Source: Burkholderia diffusa (GTDB taxonomy: Bacteria; Pseudomonadota; Gammaproteobacteria; Burkholderiales; Burkholderiaceae). From it: a DNA stretch of 64,000 bases. Below, piece after piece: positions 1-8,770 of this stretch. The notes below the pieces were generated by a model. The model worked only from the letters and a program-made list of their open reading frames with translations. It was not told the DNA's origin and ran no database searches. The stretch spans positions 2,046,001-2,110,000 of the forward strand of contig NZ_CP013362.1 in the NCBI RefSeq assembly GCF_001718315.1, given 5' to 3'. A program made the position numbers and the translations under genes. Within the stretch, counting starts at the first letter, position 1. Each line of letters opens with the position of its first letter.

Positions 1-621
1 GTGTGCGGCGCAGCGCTGCGCGGCTTGCGCGAATTGCGCGACCCTCAGGCATTCGCACCGGCGCTGCGCGCGCTCGACGCGCCGACGCCGGCCGTGCGCG
101 CCGAGGCCGTCGCCGTACTCGGCTGGCTGAAGGACGTGCGCGCGCTGGCGCCGCTCGCACGCGTCGCGACGAACGATACTCACGCGAACGTACGACGCCT
201 CGCGGCAGGTGCGATCGGATTCGCGGCGCCAAACGAAGCGGCCGTCGTAACCGCGTTGCTCACGGCATTGCGCGACGCCGAATGGCAGGTGCGCGAGGAA
301 GCGGCCGCGACGCTCGGCAAGCTGCGCGTCGCGACCGCACGCACACCGCTCGTCGCCGCACTCGAAGACGACTACTGGCAGGTGCGCTTGCGCGCGGTGC
401 GTGCGCTCGGGCAGTTGCGCGACGCCGCCGCAGCCCCGGCCGTCGCCGCACTGCTGTCGCATGCGATCGGCAACCTTCGGAAGGAAGCGGCGCTCGCGCT
501 CGGCGAATTGCGCGACCCCGCGACGCTGCCCGCGCTGCATGATGCGCTGAACGATCGCGATCCCGAAGTACGCAAGGCCGTGCGGATCGCCGTTGCGCAG
601 ATCGGAGCAGACGCTCGATGA
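1..621 (+). CDS. HEAT-repeat protein, 5' end cut by the window edge
   Basis: The reading frame is open from the first base, so the GTG at position 1 is probably an internal valine and the true start lies outside. The 206 visible residues are built of roughly 31-residue helical repeats of the HEAT/PBS-lyase type; the motif VRxxAAxALGxL recurs about six times (for example VREEAAATLGKL and LRKEAALALGEL). Such repeats form a superhelical protein-protein or protein-cofactor scaffold. No catalytic residues are visible. The stop overlaps the next gene by four bases (ATGA), which implies co-translation with the DUF971 gene. Family assignment is firm; the specific role is unknown. Confidence 0.85.
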   Translation: MCGAALRGLRELRDPQAFAPALRALDAPTPAVRAEAVAVLGWLKDVRALAPLARVATNDTHANVRRLAAGAIGFAAPNEAAVVTALLTALRDAEWQVREEAAATLGKLRVATARTPLVAALEDDYWQVRLRAVRALGQLRDAAAAPAVAALLSHAIGNLRKEAALALGELRDPATLPALHDALNDRDPEVRKAVRIAVAQIGADAR

Positions 622-959
622 TTGCGCCGACCGAAATCCTCCTCGACCATGCGGCGCAGGCATTGACGCTGCGCTGGCCGGACGGCGACATGCAACGAAT
701 CGGCTATGTGCGATTGCGCAGCGATCGCCCGTGCGCCGCGTGCCGGAAGATCCGGATCGATGGCGGCCGGGTCGCCGCGCTGCCGGGCGTGAAGCTGGAC
801 GGCGTGGAAGCTGCCGGTTACGGCATCCGCCTGCTGTTCGGCGATGGTCACGCACGCGGGATCTACCCGTGGCCGTATCTGGCGCAACTCGGGTGCGACG
901 ACGCCGATGCCCGCGCCGCGTCGCACGACGTGCCGGCATCCCGCCAGCCCGCAAACTGA
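618..959 (+). CDS. DUF971 family protein
   Basis: This 113-residue protein matches the DUF971 / gamma-butyrobetaine-hydroxylase N-terminal-like fold. It opens with a short strand, then LRWPDGD, the pair CAAC near residues 34-37 and the characteristic GYGIRLLFGDGHARGIYPW stretch. Family members are small zinc-binding or iron-sulfur-associated proteins of uncertain function, sometimes next to ubiquinone or Mrp-type genes. The ATG overlaps the stop of the HEAT-repeat gene (ATGA) and a GGAG lies upstream, so the two are probably one transcript. The C-terminal 20 residues look unstructured. Confidence 0.85.
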   Translation: MIAPTEILLDHAAQALTLRWPDGDMQRIGYVRLRSDRPCAACRKIRIDGGRVAALPGVKLDGVEAAGYGIRLLFGDGHARGIYPWPYLAQLGCDDADARAASHDVPASRQPAN

Positions 960-973
960 CCGGCGACGCCTGA

Positions 974-1115
974 CCGCTGCGCGCCCTGCCCGCCGTGCTC
1001 GGCGTCGTGCTGCGCGGCCACGACGTGTGGCTCGTGCGCCGCGCGAATCCGACCGACGCCAACTACCGGGATTTCCTGGCGGCGAGATCGAACCGGGCAA
1101 GACTAACGTGTATGC
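974..1115 (+). pseudogene. NUDIX hydrolase remnant, frameshifted and truncated
   Basis: In one frame, bases 974-1075 encode LPAVLGVVLRGHDVWLVRRAN, which resembles the first beta strands of a NUDIX hydrolase. The expected continuation FPGGEIEPGK appears in another frame at about 1069-1100, so a frameshift lies near 1060-1072. The rest of the Nudix box (REUxEExGU) and the C-terminal half are absent. No start with a ribosome site is visible and a stop codon lies directly upstream at 971. I read this as a decayed fragment. It occupies the gap between the DUF971 gene and the convergent thpR. Confidence 0.65.
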
Positions 1116-1219
1116 ATCGGACATCGCGCCATCGCGTCGCTCAGGTGGCTGAAGAACCTGTCGCCCCTGTTGCACCGATCACGGAAGACCGGCGCGGAAA
1201 TCGGGGGCGGGTGCGAAGA

Positions 1220-1816
1220 TCAAGCGGCGGGACTGCGCGCCGTCAGTGGCCAGTGCCCGATTACGTCGTAGTGCGTCCTGCCGAGCCAACTGTGGATCAA
1301 CACGAAGTCGAACACGGTCCAGGAGATCGGTTCGATCGTGTACCGACCGAGCCGGCGTTCACCGTACAGCAACGTCACATGGGGCGTGAAACGAGTGCTC
1401 GAAACACGCAAACCTGCTTCTCCGAGGGCGACGCGCAGCCGTTGTTGAAATGCGATCAACGCGTGCAGTCCTGCGCTGCCCGTGAGTACCAGCGGGCAAT
1501 GGCCCGGTCGGCCGTTGAAGCTGACGACCTCATCGAAGGTCACGCGAAGCGGCGGCGCATCGATACGGCCGGCCGCGGCGCACGCGCGTGCGAGGGTGGC
1601 GCCTGGCACGTAAGCAAAGTCGCCCAGCGGATACAGCGTGACATGCAGCCGTTCCGCACGCAGCACCGCGCTTTTCGGTGGCTTCCCGCCATGCAGTTGC
1701 CGGGCGATTCCGGCAAGGCGCGTGGCCGTTTCCGCGTCCGGCATCGTCGCGAAGAAAAAGCGGTGCTCGGCAGTCGGCGGACGCGAGTCGAAGCCGGGGA
1801 GTGTCAGCTGAATCAC
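1220..1816 (-). CDS. thpR: RNA 2',3'-cyclic phosphodiesterase (2'-5' RNA ligase family)
   Basis: This 198-residue protein belongs to the 2H phosphoesterase superfamily. Both signature motifs are present, HVTL at about residue 58 and HVTL at about 146, and the two histidines form the active site. Characterised members open RNA 2',3'-cyclic phosphates and can ligate 2'-5' half-tRNAs in vitro; the biological substrate is unclear. Length matches the family. The assigned start is GTG with only a weak ribosome site. It lies downstream of guaA on the same strand, but a strong terminator at 1885-1919 separates them, so it probably has its own promoter. Confidence 0.9.
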   Translation of the reverse strand: MIQLTLPGFDSRPPTAEHRFFFATMPDAETATRLAGIARQLHGGKPPKSAVLRAERLHVTLYPLGDFAYVPGATLARACAAAGRIDAPPLRVTFDEVVSFNGRPGHCPLVLTGSAGLHALIAFQQRLRVALGEAGLRVSSTRFTPHVTLLYGERRLGRYTIEPISWTVFDFVLIHSWLGRTHYDVIGHWPLTARSPAA

Positions 1817-1884
1817 GGCAAAATGGTGAAGGCGCCGAGGGACGAGCGTCCATTATCATTAATCTGACAAATCTTCGCAGGACA

Positions 1885-1919
1885 CAAAAAACGCCCGGCA
1901 GGTTTCCCTGCCGGGCGTT
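1885..1919 (-). terminator. Rho-independent terminator of guaA
   Basis: A perfect 13-bp stem (1890-1902 pairs with 1907-1919) with a TTTC loop is followed, on the minus strand, by a run of six T (1885-1890). It lies 50 bases after the guaA stop. Confidence 0.9.
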
Positions 1920-1969
1920 CGCATCATCCGATGTGTCGATCGGCTAGCGAGGGATGCCTCGCCGCCTCA

Positions 1970-3589
1970 TCATTCCCACTCGATCGTCGCCGGCGGCTTG
2001 CCCGAGATGTCGTACACCACGCGGTTGATCCCGCGCACCTCGTTGATGATCCGGTTCGACGCACGGCCGAGCAGCGCGTACGGCAGGTGCGCCCAGTGCG
2101 CGGTCATGAAGTCGGTCGTCTGCACAGCGCGCAGCGACGTCACGTAGTCGTACGTGCGGCCGTCGCCCATCACGCCGACCGACTTCACCGGCAGGAACAC
2201 CGCGAACGCCTGGCTCGTCAGGTCGTACCAGGTCTTGCCGACGTCGGCGTCGCCGCACAGGCCCGCTGCCGCGTCCTGCGCGGTGGCGGTCGTGCCGCGC
2301 AGTTCCTCGATGAAGATCGCATCCGCGCGACGCAGCAAGTCCGCGTATTCGCGCTTCACTTCGCCGAGAATCCGCACGCCGAGGCCCGGGCCCGGGAACG
2401 GATGACGGTACACCATCTCCGGCGGCAGGCCGAGCGCGACGCCCAGTTCGCGCACTTCGTCCTTGAACAGGTCGCGCAGCGGCTCGAGCAGCTTCAGACC
2501 GAGCGTTTCCGGCAGGCCACCGACGTTGTGGTGGCTCTTGATCGTCGTCGCCTTCTTCGTCTTCGTGCCGCCCGACTCGACCACGTCCGGATAGATCGTG
2601 CCCTGTGCGAGCCACTTCGCCTTCGACAACTTCTTCGCCTCGGCCTGGAACACCTCGACGAACTCGCGGCCGATGATCTTGCGCTTCTGCTCCGGATCGG
2701 TCACGCCGGCCAGATGGCCGAGGAACTGCTCGGACGCATCGACGTGAACGACCTTCGCATGCAGGCGGCCCTCGAACATGTCGAGCACCATCTTGCCTTC
2801 GTTCAGGCGCAGCAGGCCGTGATCGACGAACACGCAGGTGAGCTGGTCGCCGATCGCGCGATGGATCAGCGCGGCCGCGACGCTCGAATCGACACCGCCC
2901 GACAGGCCGAGAATCACTTCCTCGTCACCCACCTGCTCGCGGATCTTCGCGACGGCTTCCTCGATGTGGTTCTTCATGATCCAGTCGGGCTTCGCGCCGG
3001 CGATCTGCAGCACGAAGCGTTCGATGATCTGGCGGCCCTTCAGCGTGTGCGTGACTTCCGGGTGGAACTGCACCGCGTAGTAGCCGCGCGCCTCGTCGGC
3101 CATGCCGGCGATCGGGCAGCTCGGCGTCGACGCCATCAGCGCGAAGCCCGGCGGCAGCTCGGCGACCTTGTCGCCGTGGCTCATCCAGACCTTCAGCATC
3201 CCGTAGCCTTCGGCCGTCTGGAAATCCTCGATGCCGTCGAGCAGGCGCGTATGGCCATGCGCGCGCATTTCCGCATAGCCGAATTCGCGATGGTCGCTCC
3301 ACTCGACCTTGCCGCCGAGCTGCACGGCCATCGTCTGCATGCCGTAGCAGATGCCGAGCACGGGCACACCGAGATCCCACACGGCCTGCGGCGCGCGCAG
3401 CTGGTGGTCTTCGTACGTGCTCGCATGGCTGCCCGACAGGATCACAGCCTTCGGCGCGAACTCGCGGACGAATTCATCGGACACGTCGTTCGGATGGATT
3501 TCGCAGTAGACGTGCGCTTCACGCACGCGGCGCGCGATCAGTTGGGTGACTTGCGAACCGAAGTCGAGAATCAGGATTTTGTCGTGCAT
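1970..3589 (-). CDS. guaA: GMP synthase (glutamine-hydrolysing)
   Basis: The enzyme converts XMP, ATP and glutamine to GMP, the last step of guanine nucleotide synthesis. The 539 residues show the full architecture. An N-terminal class-I glutamine amidotransferase has nucleophile Cys81 in GICYGMQ and the His176/Glu178 pair in FHPEVT. An ATP pyrophosphatase domain has the P-loop SGGVDSS at 230-236, and the C-terminal dimerisation domain ends in PATIEWE. Length is normal. It lies 107 bases downstream of a small membrane protein gene that itself follows guaB, so all three may share a transcript. A strong terminator follows. Confidence 0.98.
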   Translation of the reverse strand: MHDKILILDFGSQVTQLIARRVREAHVYCEIHPNDVSDEFVREFAPKAVILSGSHASTYEDHQLRAPQAVWDLGVPVLGICYGMQTMAVQLGGKVEWSDHREFGYAEMRAHGHTRLLDGIEDFQTAEGYGMLKVWMSHGDKVAELPPGFALMASTPSCPIAGMADEARGYYAVQFHPEVTHTLKGRQIIERFVLQIAGAKPDWIMKNHIEEAVAKIREQVGDEEVILGLSGGVDSSVAAALIHRAIGDQLTCVFVDHGLLRLNEGKMVLDMFEGRLHAKVVHVDASEQFLGHLAGVTDPEQKRKIIGREFVEVFQAEAKKLSKAKWLAQGTIYPDVVESGGTKTKKATTIKSHHNVGGLPETLGLKLLEPLRDLFKDEVRELGVALGLPPEMVYRHPFPGPGLGVRILGEVKREYADLLRRADAIFIEELRGTTATAQDAAAGLCGDADVGKTWYDLTSQAFAVFLPVKSVGVMGDGRTYDYVTSLRAVQTTDFMTAHWAHLPYALLGRASNRIINEVRGINRVVYDISGKPPATIEWE

Positions 3590-3696
3590 GGCTGCGGACA
3601 GGATGAAGAGAATAAGAAAAGCAGCGCATGAAGCGCTGCGTCAATAGCATGGACAACGGCGTCTGGCGGCAGGCGACTCGCGCGACGCACCGCCGG

Positions 3697-4284
3697 TCAA
3701 TCCTGCGACGGCGGGCGGGCGTCGAACGCGACGCTGCCTGACAATCGGTCGGATGCGGCCGGCGTGGCTGCCGGCGGCGCCGCCGGACGGCTGACGACCG
3801 GTTCGACCCGCTGCTGCGCGGCGGAGGCCGGCGCCGGTGCGGCCGGACGCTGCGCGTCCCGGGCCTCGAGCGCCTGCGCCTTCTCGCGCCGCCGCACCGC
3901 CGACGCGAGGCGTACGCCGCCGACACCGAGCACGATCAGCGCGACACCGGCCATCGCCGACAGCACGCGGCCGGCAGCCGCGAGCGCGGGACCGTTGCCG
4001 GTGCCGAACGACCACACCACCGCCAATGCGCCGATCAGCCAGTTCACATGACCGACCGCACGCGCGACGGGCGCCGTGAGATCGCCGTTGACCGCTGCAT
4101 GAAACGCGAGCCACGCGAGGCCGAGCAGCGCGATGCCGAACGCCTGACCGAGCATCGCCGGCTGGATGTTCGCCAGCTGCAGCGCGTTGAACAGCGCCTG
4201 CCAGGGCGTTAGCACGAACAGCACGCCGAACGCCAGCAGCAGCACCGCATCGACGATCAGCACGGCTCGCAGCAACGGTTTCAT
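3697..4284 (-). CDS. Small membrane protein encoded between guaB and guaA
   Basis: I do not recognise a characterised family. The 195-residue product has four predicted membrane segments: about 7-26 (opening with an LLLAFGVLFVLTPW stretch), 45-65, 80-98 and 105-128. A basic stretch RRREK follows, then a roughly 60-residue Ala/Pro-rich, probably disordered cytoplasmic tail. The start is 6 bases after the guaB stop, which strongly implies translation from the guaB message. Position suggests, but does not show, a link to purine metabolism. It could equally be a DoxX-like or general envelope protein. Confidence 0.75.
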   Translation of the reverse strand: MKPLLRAVLIVDAVLLLAFGVLFVLTPWQALFNALQLANIQPAMLGQAFGIALLGLAWLAFHAAVNGDLTAPVARAVGHVNWLIGALAVVWSFGTGNGPALAAAGRVLSAMAGVALIVLGVGGVRLASAVRRREKAQALEARDAQRPAAPAPASAAQQRVEPVVSRPAAPPAATPAASDRLSGSVAFDARPPSQD

Positions 4285-4290
4285 CGACGA

Positions 4291-5751
4291 TCAGTCCACG
4301 TGGTAGTTCGGTGCTTCCTTCGTGATCTGCACGTCGTGCACGTGCGACTCGCGCATGCCCGCCGCGGTGATCTGGACGAATTCGGCCTTGTCGTGCAGCT
4401 CGTCGATCGTGCGGCAGCCGCAGTAGCCCATGCTCGCGCGCACGCCGCCGACCAGCTGGAACAGGATCGCGTTGACCGAACCCTTGTACGCGACGCGGCC
4501 TTCGATGCCTTCCGGCACGAGCTTGTCGATATTCGCCGAGTTGTCCTGGAAGTAGCGGTCTGCCGCGCCGTCCTTCATCGCGCCGACCGAACCCATGCCG
4601 CGGTACGACTTGTACTGGCGACCCTGATACAGGAACACGTCGCCCGGCGCCTCTTCGGTGCCCGCGAACATGCTGCCCATCATCACCGCGTTCGCGCCGG
4701 CCGCGAGGGCCTTCGACACGTCGCCCGAGAAGCGCACGCCGCCGTCGGCGATGCACGGCACGCCGGTACCCTTCAGCGCTTCCGCGACGTTCGCGATCGC
4801 GCTGATCTGCGGCACGCCGACGCCCGCAACGATCCGCGTCGTGCAGATCGAGCCCGGGCCGATGCCGACCTTGACCGCGTCCGCGCCGTATTCGACGAGC
4901 GCCTTCGCGGCGGCAGCCGTCGCGATGTTGCCGCCGATCACCTCGACGTGCGGGAAGTTCTGCTTGACCCAGCGCACGCGCTCGAGCACGCCCTTGCTAT
5001 GGCCGTGCGCGGTATCGACGACGATCACGTCGACACCGGCCTGCACCAGCAGCTCGACGCGCTCTTCGTTGTCCGGGCCGACGCCGACCGCCGCGCCTGC
5101 GCGCAGCTTGCCGTGTTCGTCCTTGCACGCATCCGGGTGTTCGGTCTGCTTGGTGATGTCCTTGACGGTCATCAGGCCGCGCAGTTCGAACGCGTCGTTG
5201 ACCACCAGCACGCGCTCGAGGCGGTGGCTGTGCATCAGCGCCTTCGCTTCGGCGAGCGGCGTGCCTTCCTTGACCGTGACGAGGCGCTCGCGCGGCGTCA
5301 TGATCGACTTGACCGGTTCGTCGAGGCGCGATTCGAAACGCAGGTCGCGGTTCGTGACGATGCCGACGAGTTGCGGGCCTTCCACGACCGGGAAGCCCGA
5401 GATGCCATGCTGACGCGACAGCGCGATCACGTCGCGCACCTTCATCTGCGGCGGGACCGTGATCGGGTCGCGCACGACGCCCGATTCGAAACGCTTGACC
5501 TTCGCGACCTCGCGAGCCTGCTCGGCCGGCGTGAGGTTCTTGTGGACGATACCCACACCGCCCTGCTGCGCCATTGCGATCGCGAGGCGACCTTCGGTGA
5601 CCGTGTCCATCGCGGCGGACACGAGCGGCATGTTCAGGGAGATGTTGCGGGTCAGCTTGGTCTTCAGGCTGGTGTCGCGCGGGAGAACGTCGGAGAAGGC
5701 GGGAACGAGGAGCACATCATCGAAAGTGAGTGCTTTTTGGATCAGACGCAT
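4291..5751 (-). CDS. guaB: IMP dehydrogenase
   Basis: This enzyme catalyses NAD-dependent oxidation of IMP to XMP, the committed step to guanine nucleotides. The 486 residues contain the TIM barrel interrupted by a tandem CBS (Bateman) module at about 93-205. The catalytic loop GSICTTR has the nucleophile Cys303, preceded by the phosphate-binding GIGPG; the flap contains GYCGCRT. Length is the bacterial norm. The CBS pair is the site where purine nucleotides tune activity in the family. A perfect TATAAT box lies 27 bases upstream of the ATG. The membrane-protein gene starts 6 bases after its stop. Confidence 0.98.
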   Translation of the reverse strand: MRLIQKALTFDDVLLVPAFSDVLPRDTSLKTKLTRNISLNMPLVSAAMDTVTEGRLAIAMAQQGGVGIVHKNLTPAEQAREVAKVKRFESGVVRDPITVPPQMKVRDVIALSRQHGISGFPVVEGPQLVGIVTNRDLRFESRLDEPVKSIMTPRERLVTVKEGTPLAEAKALMHSHRLERVLVVNDAFELRGLMTVKDITKQTEHPDACKDEHGKLRAGAAVGVGPDNEERVELLVQAGVDVIVVDTAHGHSKGVLERVRWVKQNFPHVEVIGGNIATAAAAKALVEYGADAVKVGIGPGSICTTRIVAGVGVPQISAIANVAEALKGTGVPCIADGGVRFSGDVSKALAAGANAVMMGSMFAGTEEAPGDVFLYQGRQYKSYRGMGSVGAMKDGAADRYFQDNSANIDKLVPEGIEGRVAYKGSVNAILFQLVGGVRASMGYCGCRTIDELHDKAEFVQITAAGMRESHVHDVQITKEAPNYHVD

Positions 5752-5777
5752 GGCAAATCCTATGGGCGCAAAAGCGA

Positions 5778-5783
5778 ATTATA
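5778..5783 (-). promoter_or_regulatory. -10 box of the guaB promoter
   Basis: On the minus strand the hexamer is a perfect TATAAT, 27 bases before the guaB ATG. The upstream -35 is poor: TGAAAA at 17 bp spacing or TTGTGA at 19 bp. The rest of the 277-base gap 5752-6028 shows no gene that I can support. Confidence 0.6.
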
Positions 5784-6028
5784 CGCGAAGCGCTGCGAAT
5801 TTTCACAACACGAACAACAGGTTAGGCGTTTTCAAGCGTTCGGGGGCCGAATCGTTCGGATCGCCGTTCGGTTCGTTTTCGATCGCCTTTCGTTTCACCC
5901 CCGCATCGATCCATTCGCGCAGCCGGCCGGAATCGGGCCGATCGCACGTCGTGGCCGCACGATGCCGGGCCTGCCGGCGAGACACCGATCAGCCCCCGCT
6001 CGAAACGTCCGGCCGGCCACGAACGCCG

Positions 6029-6856
6029 CTAGACCAGCCTCGCCGCGGCGCACGCGATTATCGCCGCGCCGGCGCCGATCACAAGGCCGCCGACGATCCG
6101 CGCGACGCGTTCGCCGCCCGGCGCCAGCCGCTCGGCGGCGACCGCCACGGTCACCGCGGCCATCACGCGCAGATCCATCATGCCGGCTACCAGCGCAGCG
6201 GCCATCAGGTTCCCGCAGCAAGCGCCGCAACGTAGCGCGGTTCGCACGCCGTACCACCACGCAACCGCGGCCGCTGCTCCCGCCCGCCGCGCGCTTGCGT
6301 CGTCCGGTGCATGCCGGCAACAGGCGAGCCGGCGCGCCTTCCAACCCGACAACTGCAGCACGCCCGCGCCGAGCACGACCGCGCCGGCCGCGAACGGCAT
6401 CGCGGCGGCGAGCGCGGGCAGCCGCGCGGCCGCCGCCGCCAATGCTGTGCCACCAGGAAACAGCATCGCGCCGAGCGCCATCCACACGGAGAAGTACCCG
6501 GCGCCCATGACCGCGACCCACCATGCCGCACGCGCCTCGCCCACCGGGCCAAGGCTCTGCCGGTATCGCCAGAGCACCGGCGCCAGCACCGGCAGCATCA
6601 TCGCCACCGTCATCGCGCCCCACATGCCTGCGAACGCGGCGAACGCGCGCCCTGCCCGCCATCCGCACGGTCTGAGCCATCCGGCCGACAGCGTCCAGTC
6701 GCCCGCCATCGGCATGCCGCCCATCGCGTTCATCGATGCGTGCTGCGCGAGCGTCGCCCAGATGGCGGCGCCCAATACCGTGACGAGCACGGCGCCGAAT
6801 GCACGCCGGCCACCGCCCGCAGTGCCGGCCGCAGCCGGTTTCGTCGCCGCGCTCAT
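6029..6856 (-). CDS. DUF2182 predicted metal-binding integral membrane protein
   Basis: The protein matches DUF2182, polytopic proteins thought to bind metal. Hallmarks are visible: the Met-rich MWGAMTVAMMLP segment, a Cys-rich GACCG site, and the C-terminal block LVAGMMDLRVM followed by ERLAP. Six or seven membrane segments are likely. A second CC pair (LACCRH) lies in a loop. I prefer the ATG at 6856, which has a G-rich ribosome site, giving 275 residues. An in-frame ATG at 6907 would overlap the upstream DUF899 gene by 23 bases and lacks a ribosome site. Cotranscription with DUF899 is likely. Substrate and function are unknown. Confidence 0.85.
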   Translation of the reverse strand: MSAATKPAAAGTAGGGRRAFGAVLVTVLGAAIWATLAQHASMNAMGGMPMAGDWTLSAGWLRPCGWRAGRAFAAFAGMWGAMTVAMMLPVLAPVLWRYRQSLGPVGEARAAWWVAVMGAGYFSVWMALGAMLFPGGTALAAAAARLPALAAAMPFAAGAVVLGAGVLQLSGWKARRLACCRHAPDDASARRAGAAAAVAWWYGVRTALRCGACCGNLMAAALVAGMMDLRVMAAVTVAVAAERLAPGGERVARIVGGLVIGAGAAIIACAAARLV

Positions 6857-6884
6857 CGTCCGCCCCCCGCTGGCCGGCCCGCGC

Positions 6885-7649
6885 TCAACCGAGCGCGTAT
6901 TCGTCATGGCGGCGCCACCACACGCCCCTCTCGTTGCGCCCGAGCGGCGCTCGATCGAGCCACTGGTACATCCCCCACAGCCCGTCGAGCCCGCGTGCGT
7001 ATGTCGAATACGTGTGATAGACGACGCCGTCCTCTCGCACGAACGCGCTCATCCCCGGCCGGTCGCGCGCGTACGTGGCGGCGTCGGTGCCGCAGGTCGC
7101 CGCGAACTGGGCGACGGCCGCCGGCGGCGGGTCCATGTCCATCGCGTGACCGGCCCGCGCATAGTTGTATTCGACGTCGCCTGTGCGTTGCTGCGTTTCG
7201 GTGAACGACACGTTGAAGTCGAAATTGAACTCGCCGCCGTCCGATGACGCCCACGGAAAATGCCAGCCCATCCGCCGCCGGTACGCGAGCAGCTTTGCGA
7301 GCGGCGCGCGCGACACCGCCGCGAGCGTCACGTCGTGGTTCGCGAGATGGATCGCAAAGCCGTCGAAACCGTCGGCGAGCGCCGAGCACGACGGGCAGCC
7401 GGCCTTGTAGTCGGGGCCGAACATGAAGTGATAGACGAGCAGTTGCGAGCGGCCGCCGAACAGGTCGTCGAGTGTCGCCGGACCGTCCTCGGTGTCGAAC
7501 CGGTAAGCCTTGTCGACGCGCACCCATGGCAGTGCCTGGCGACGCCGCGCGAGTTCGTCGCTCTGCCGCGTCAACGTCTTTTCCGCATCGAGCAGCGCGC
7601 GGCGCGCAGTCAACCATTCGGCGCGCGTTCCGGTGAGATGGTTCGTCAT
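6885..7649 (-). CDS. DUF899 thioredoxin-like protein
   Basis: The 254 residues match the DUF899 family, which adopts a thioredoxin fold. Visible landmarks are LLVYHFMFGPDY followed by a CPSC motif (the CxxC redox pair, about residues 85-88), then the YRRRMGWHFPWASS block and FNFDFNVSF typical of the family. It is probably cytoplasmic, with no signal peptide. The start is well defined by AAGGAGG 8 bases before the ATG. It is the first gene of a two-gene leftward unit with DUF2182 and diverges from a winged-helix regulator 113 bases away. The biochemical role is not established; a thiol-redox activity is inferred from the CxxC. Confidence 0.88.
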   Translation of the reverse strand: MTNHLTGTRAEWLTARRALLDAEKTLTRQSDELARRRQALPWVRVDKAYRFDTEDGPATLDDLFGGRSQLLVYHFMFGPDYKAGCPSCSALADGFDGFAIHLANHDVTLAAVSRAPLAKLLAYRRRMGWHFPWASSDGGEFNFDFNVSFTETQQRTGDVEYNYARAGHAMDMDPPPAAVAQFAATCGTDAATYARDRPGMSAFVREDGVVYHTYSTYARGLDGLWGMYQWLDRAPLGRNERGVWWRRHDEYALG

Positions 7650-7680
7650 TGCGGGTTCCTCCTTTCGATGGATATCCGGG

Positions 7681-7698
7681 CACGGCGCAACTGCCGTG
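7681..7698. promoter_or_regulatory. Perfect inverted repeat between divergent genes (candidate operator)
   Basis: CACGGC and GCCGTG are perfect 6-bp arms separated by 6 bases, about midway in the 113-base region between the DUF899 gene and the regulator gene. A TAGATT -10-like hexamer for the rightward gene follows about 12 bases on. Size and position suit a dimeric regulator site, but this is inference. Confidence 0.4.
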
Positions 7699-7762
7699 TG
7701 CGTGGTGCTAGATTAGGGCCGGGCATCGGACCGGAGGGAGTGACAACTGTGTCGGGATTCGG

Positions 7763-8740
7763 ATGGATTCGCTGATCACGGCCGCCGCGCGCGCGCTCGC
7801 GGCAGGCGATCCGCTCGGTGCGCTGAACCGCGTTGCACTGCGCGACGACGCGCCGGCGCTCGCGTTGCGCGGAATCGCGATGGCCCAACTCGGCGATTTC
7901 GAGCGCGCGCGGGCGCTCGTGCGCGGCGCGGCACGCGCGTTCGGCGCGAAGGAAGCCGTCGCGCGGGCGCGCTGCGTCGTCGCGGAAGCCGAAATCGCGC
8001 TGGCGTCTCGCGACCTCGGCTGGCCATCGTGCGCCCTCGAAGCCGCCTGCGCGACGCTCGACGCGCACGGCGATCGCGCGAACGCCGCGCACGCGCGCTA
8101 TCTCGGCGTGCGCCGACTGCTGCTGATCGGACACGTCGACGATGCGGAGCGGCAGCTCGCGAACCTCGATCCCGCACCGCTGCCGGCCGCATCGCGCGCG
8201 GCCCACGAACTGATCGCGGCCGGCATCGCGATGCGCCGCATCCGCCCGCGCTTCGCGCGCGCGGCACTGGCCCGTGCCCGCGCGGCCGCACAGGACGCCG
8301 GCATTGCCGCGCTGACGGCCGAAGTCGAGACGGCCGCACGCATGCTCGATACGCCGGCCGCGCGACTCATCGCGCGCGGGGCGTCGCGGCTCGTGCTGCT
8401 CGACGAGGTCGAGGCGCTGCTGGAATCGAACGCGCTGGTCGTCGATGCATGTCGCCACGCTGTACGCGATGCACGCACGACCGTGTCGCTCGCGCGTCCG
8501 GTCGACGAACGCCACGCGGCCGTGCTGGCGCTGCTCGCGGACGGCGAGGCGTGGTCGAGTTCCGCGCTCGCGCTCGCGCTCGGCGCGAGCCAGCGCACCG
8601 TGCAGCGCGCGCTCGACGCGCTCGCCGAAGCGGACAAGGTTCGCGCGCTCGGGCGCGGTCGCGCGCGCCGCTGGATGACGCCGCCGCTGCCCGGATTCGC
8701 GACGACCTTGTTACTCCCCGCACCGCTGCCGGGCGATTAG
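7763..8740 (+). CDS. Helix-turn-helix regulator with helical-repeat N-terminus
   Basis: The 325-residue protein has a long alpha-helical, Ala-rich N-terminal region (about 1-220) with TPR-like periodicity. A C-terminal winged helix at about 255-305 has the recognition region LALGASQRTVQRALDALAEADKV, followed by a basic wing GRGRARRW. I recognise it only as a DNA-binding regulator of uncharacterised type. The only in-frame ATG lacks a nearby ribosome site; a good GGAGGG lies 25 bases upstream. The next gene starts 30 bases after its stop, so the two are probably one operon. Candidate targets are the divergent DUF899-DUF2182 pair and itself. Confidence 0.7.
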   Translation: MDSLITAAARALAAGDPLGALNRVALRDDAPALALRGIAMAQLGDFERARALVRGAARAFGAKEAVARARCVVAEAEIALASRDLGWPSCALEAACATLDAHGDRANAAHARYLGVRRLLLIGHVDDAERQLANLDPAPLPAASRAAHELIAAGIAMRRIRPRFARAALARARAAAQDAGIAALTAEVETAARMLDTPAARLIARGASRLVLLDEVEALLESNALVVDACRHAVRDARTTVSLARPVDERHAAVLALLADGEAWSSSALALALGASQRTVQRALDALAEADKVRALGRGRARRWMTPPLPGFATTLLLPAPLPGD

Positions 8741-8770
8741 GATGGGCACACCAACGACGAGGTGACAGAC

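Noticed and set aside
995..1867. 290-codon plus-strand frame spanning the NUDIX remnant and thpR
   Set aside because: Only its first 30 codons resemble NUDIX; the rest is antisense to thpR, which has both 2H motifs.
5803..5985. 60-codon minus-strand frame upstream of guaB
   Set aside because: No ribosome site, no family resemblance, and Arg-rich composition typical of chance frames. A DUF4124-type gene, which I half expected near guaB, is not visible.
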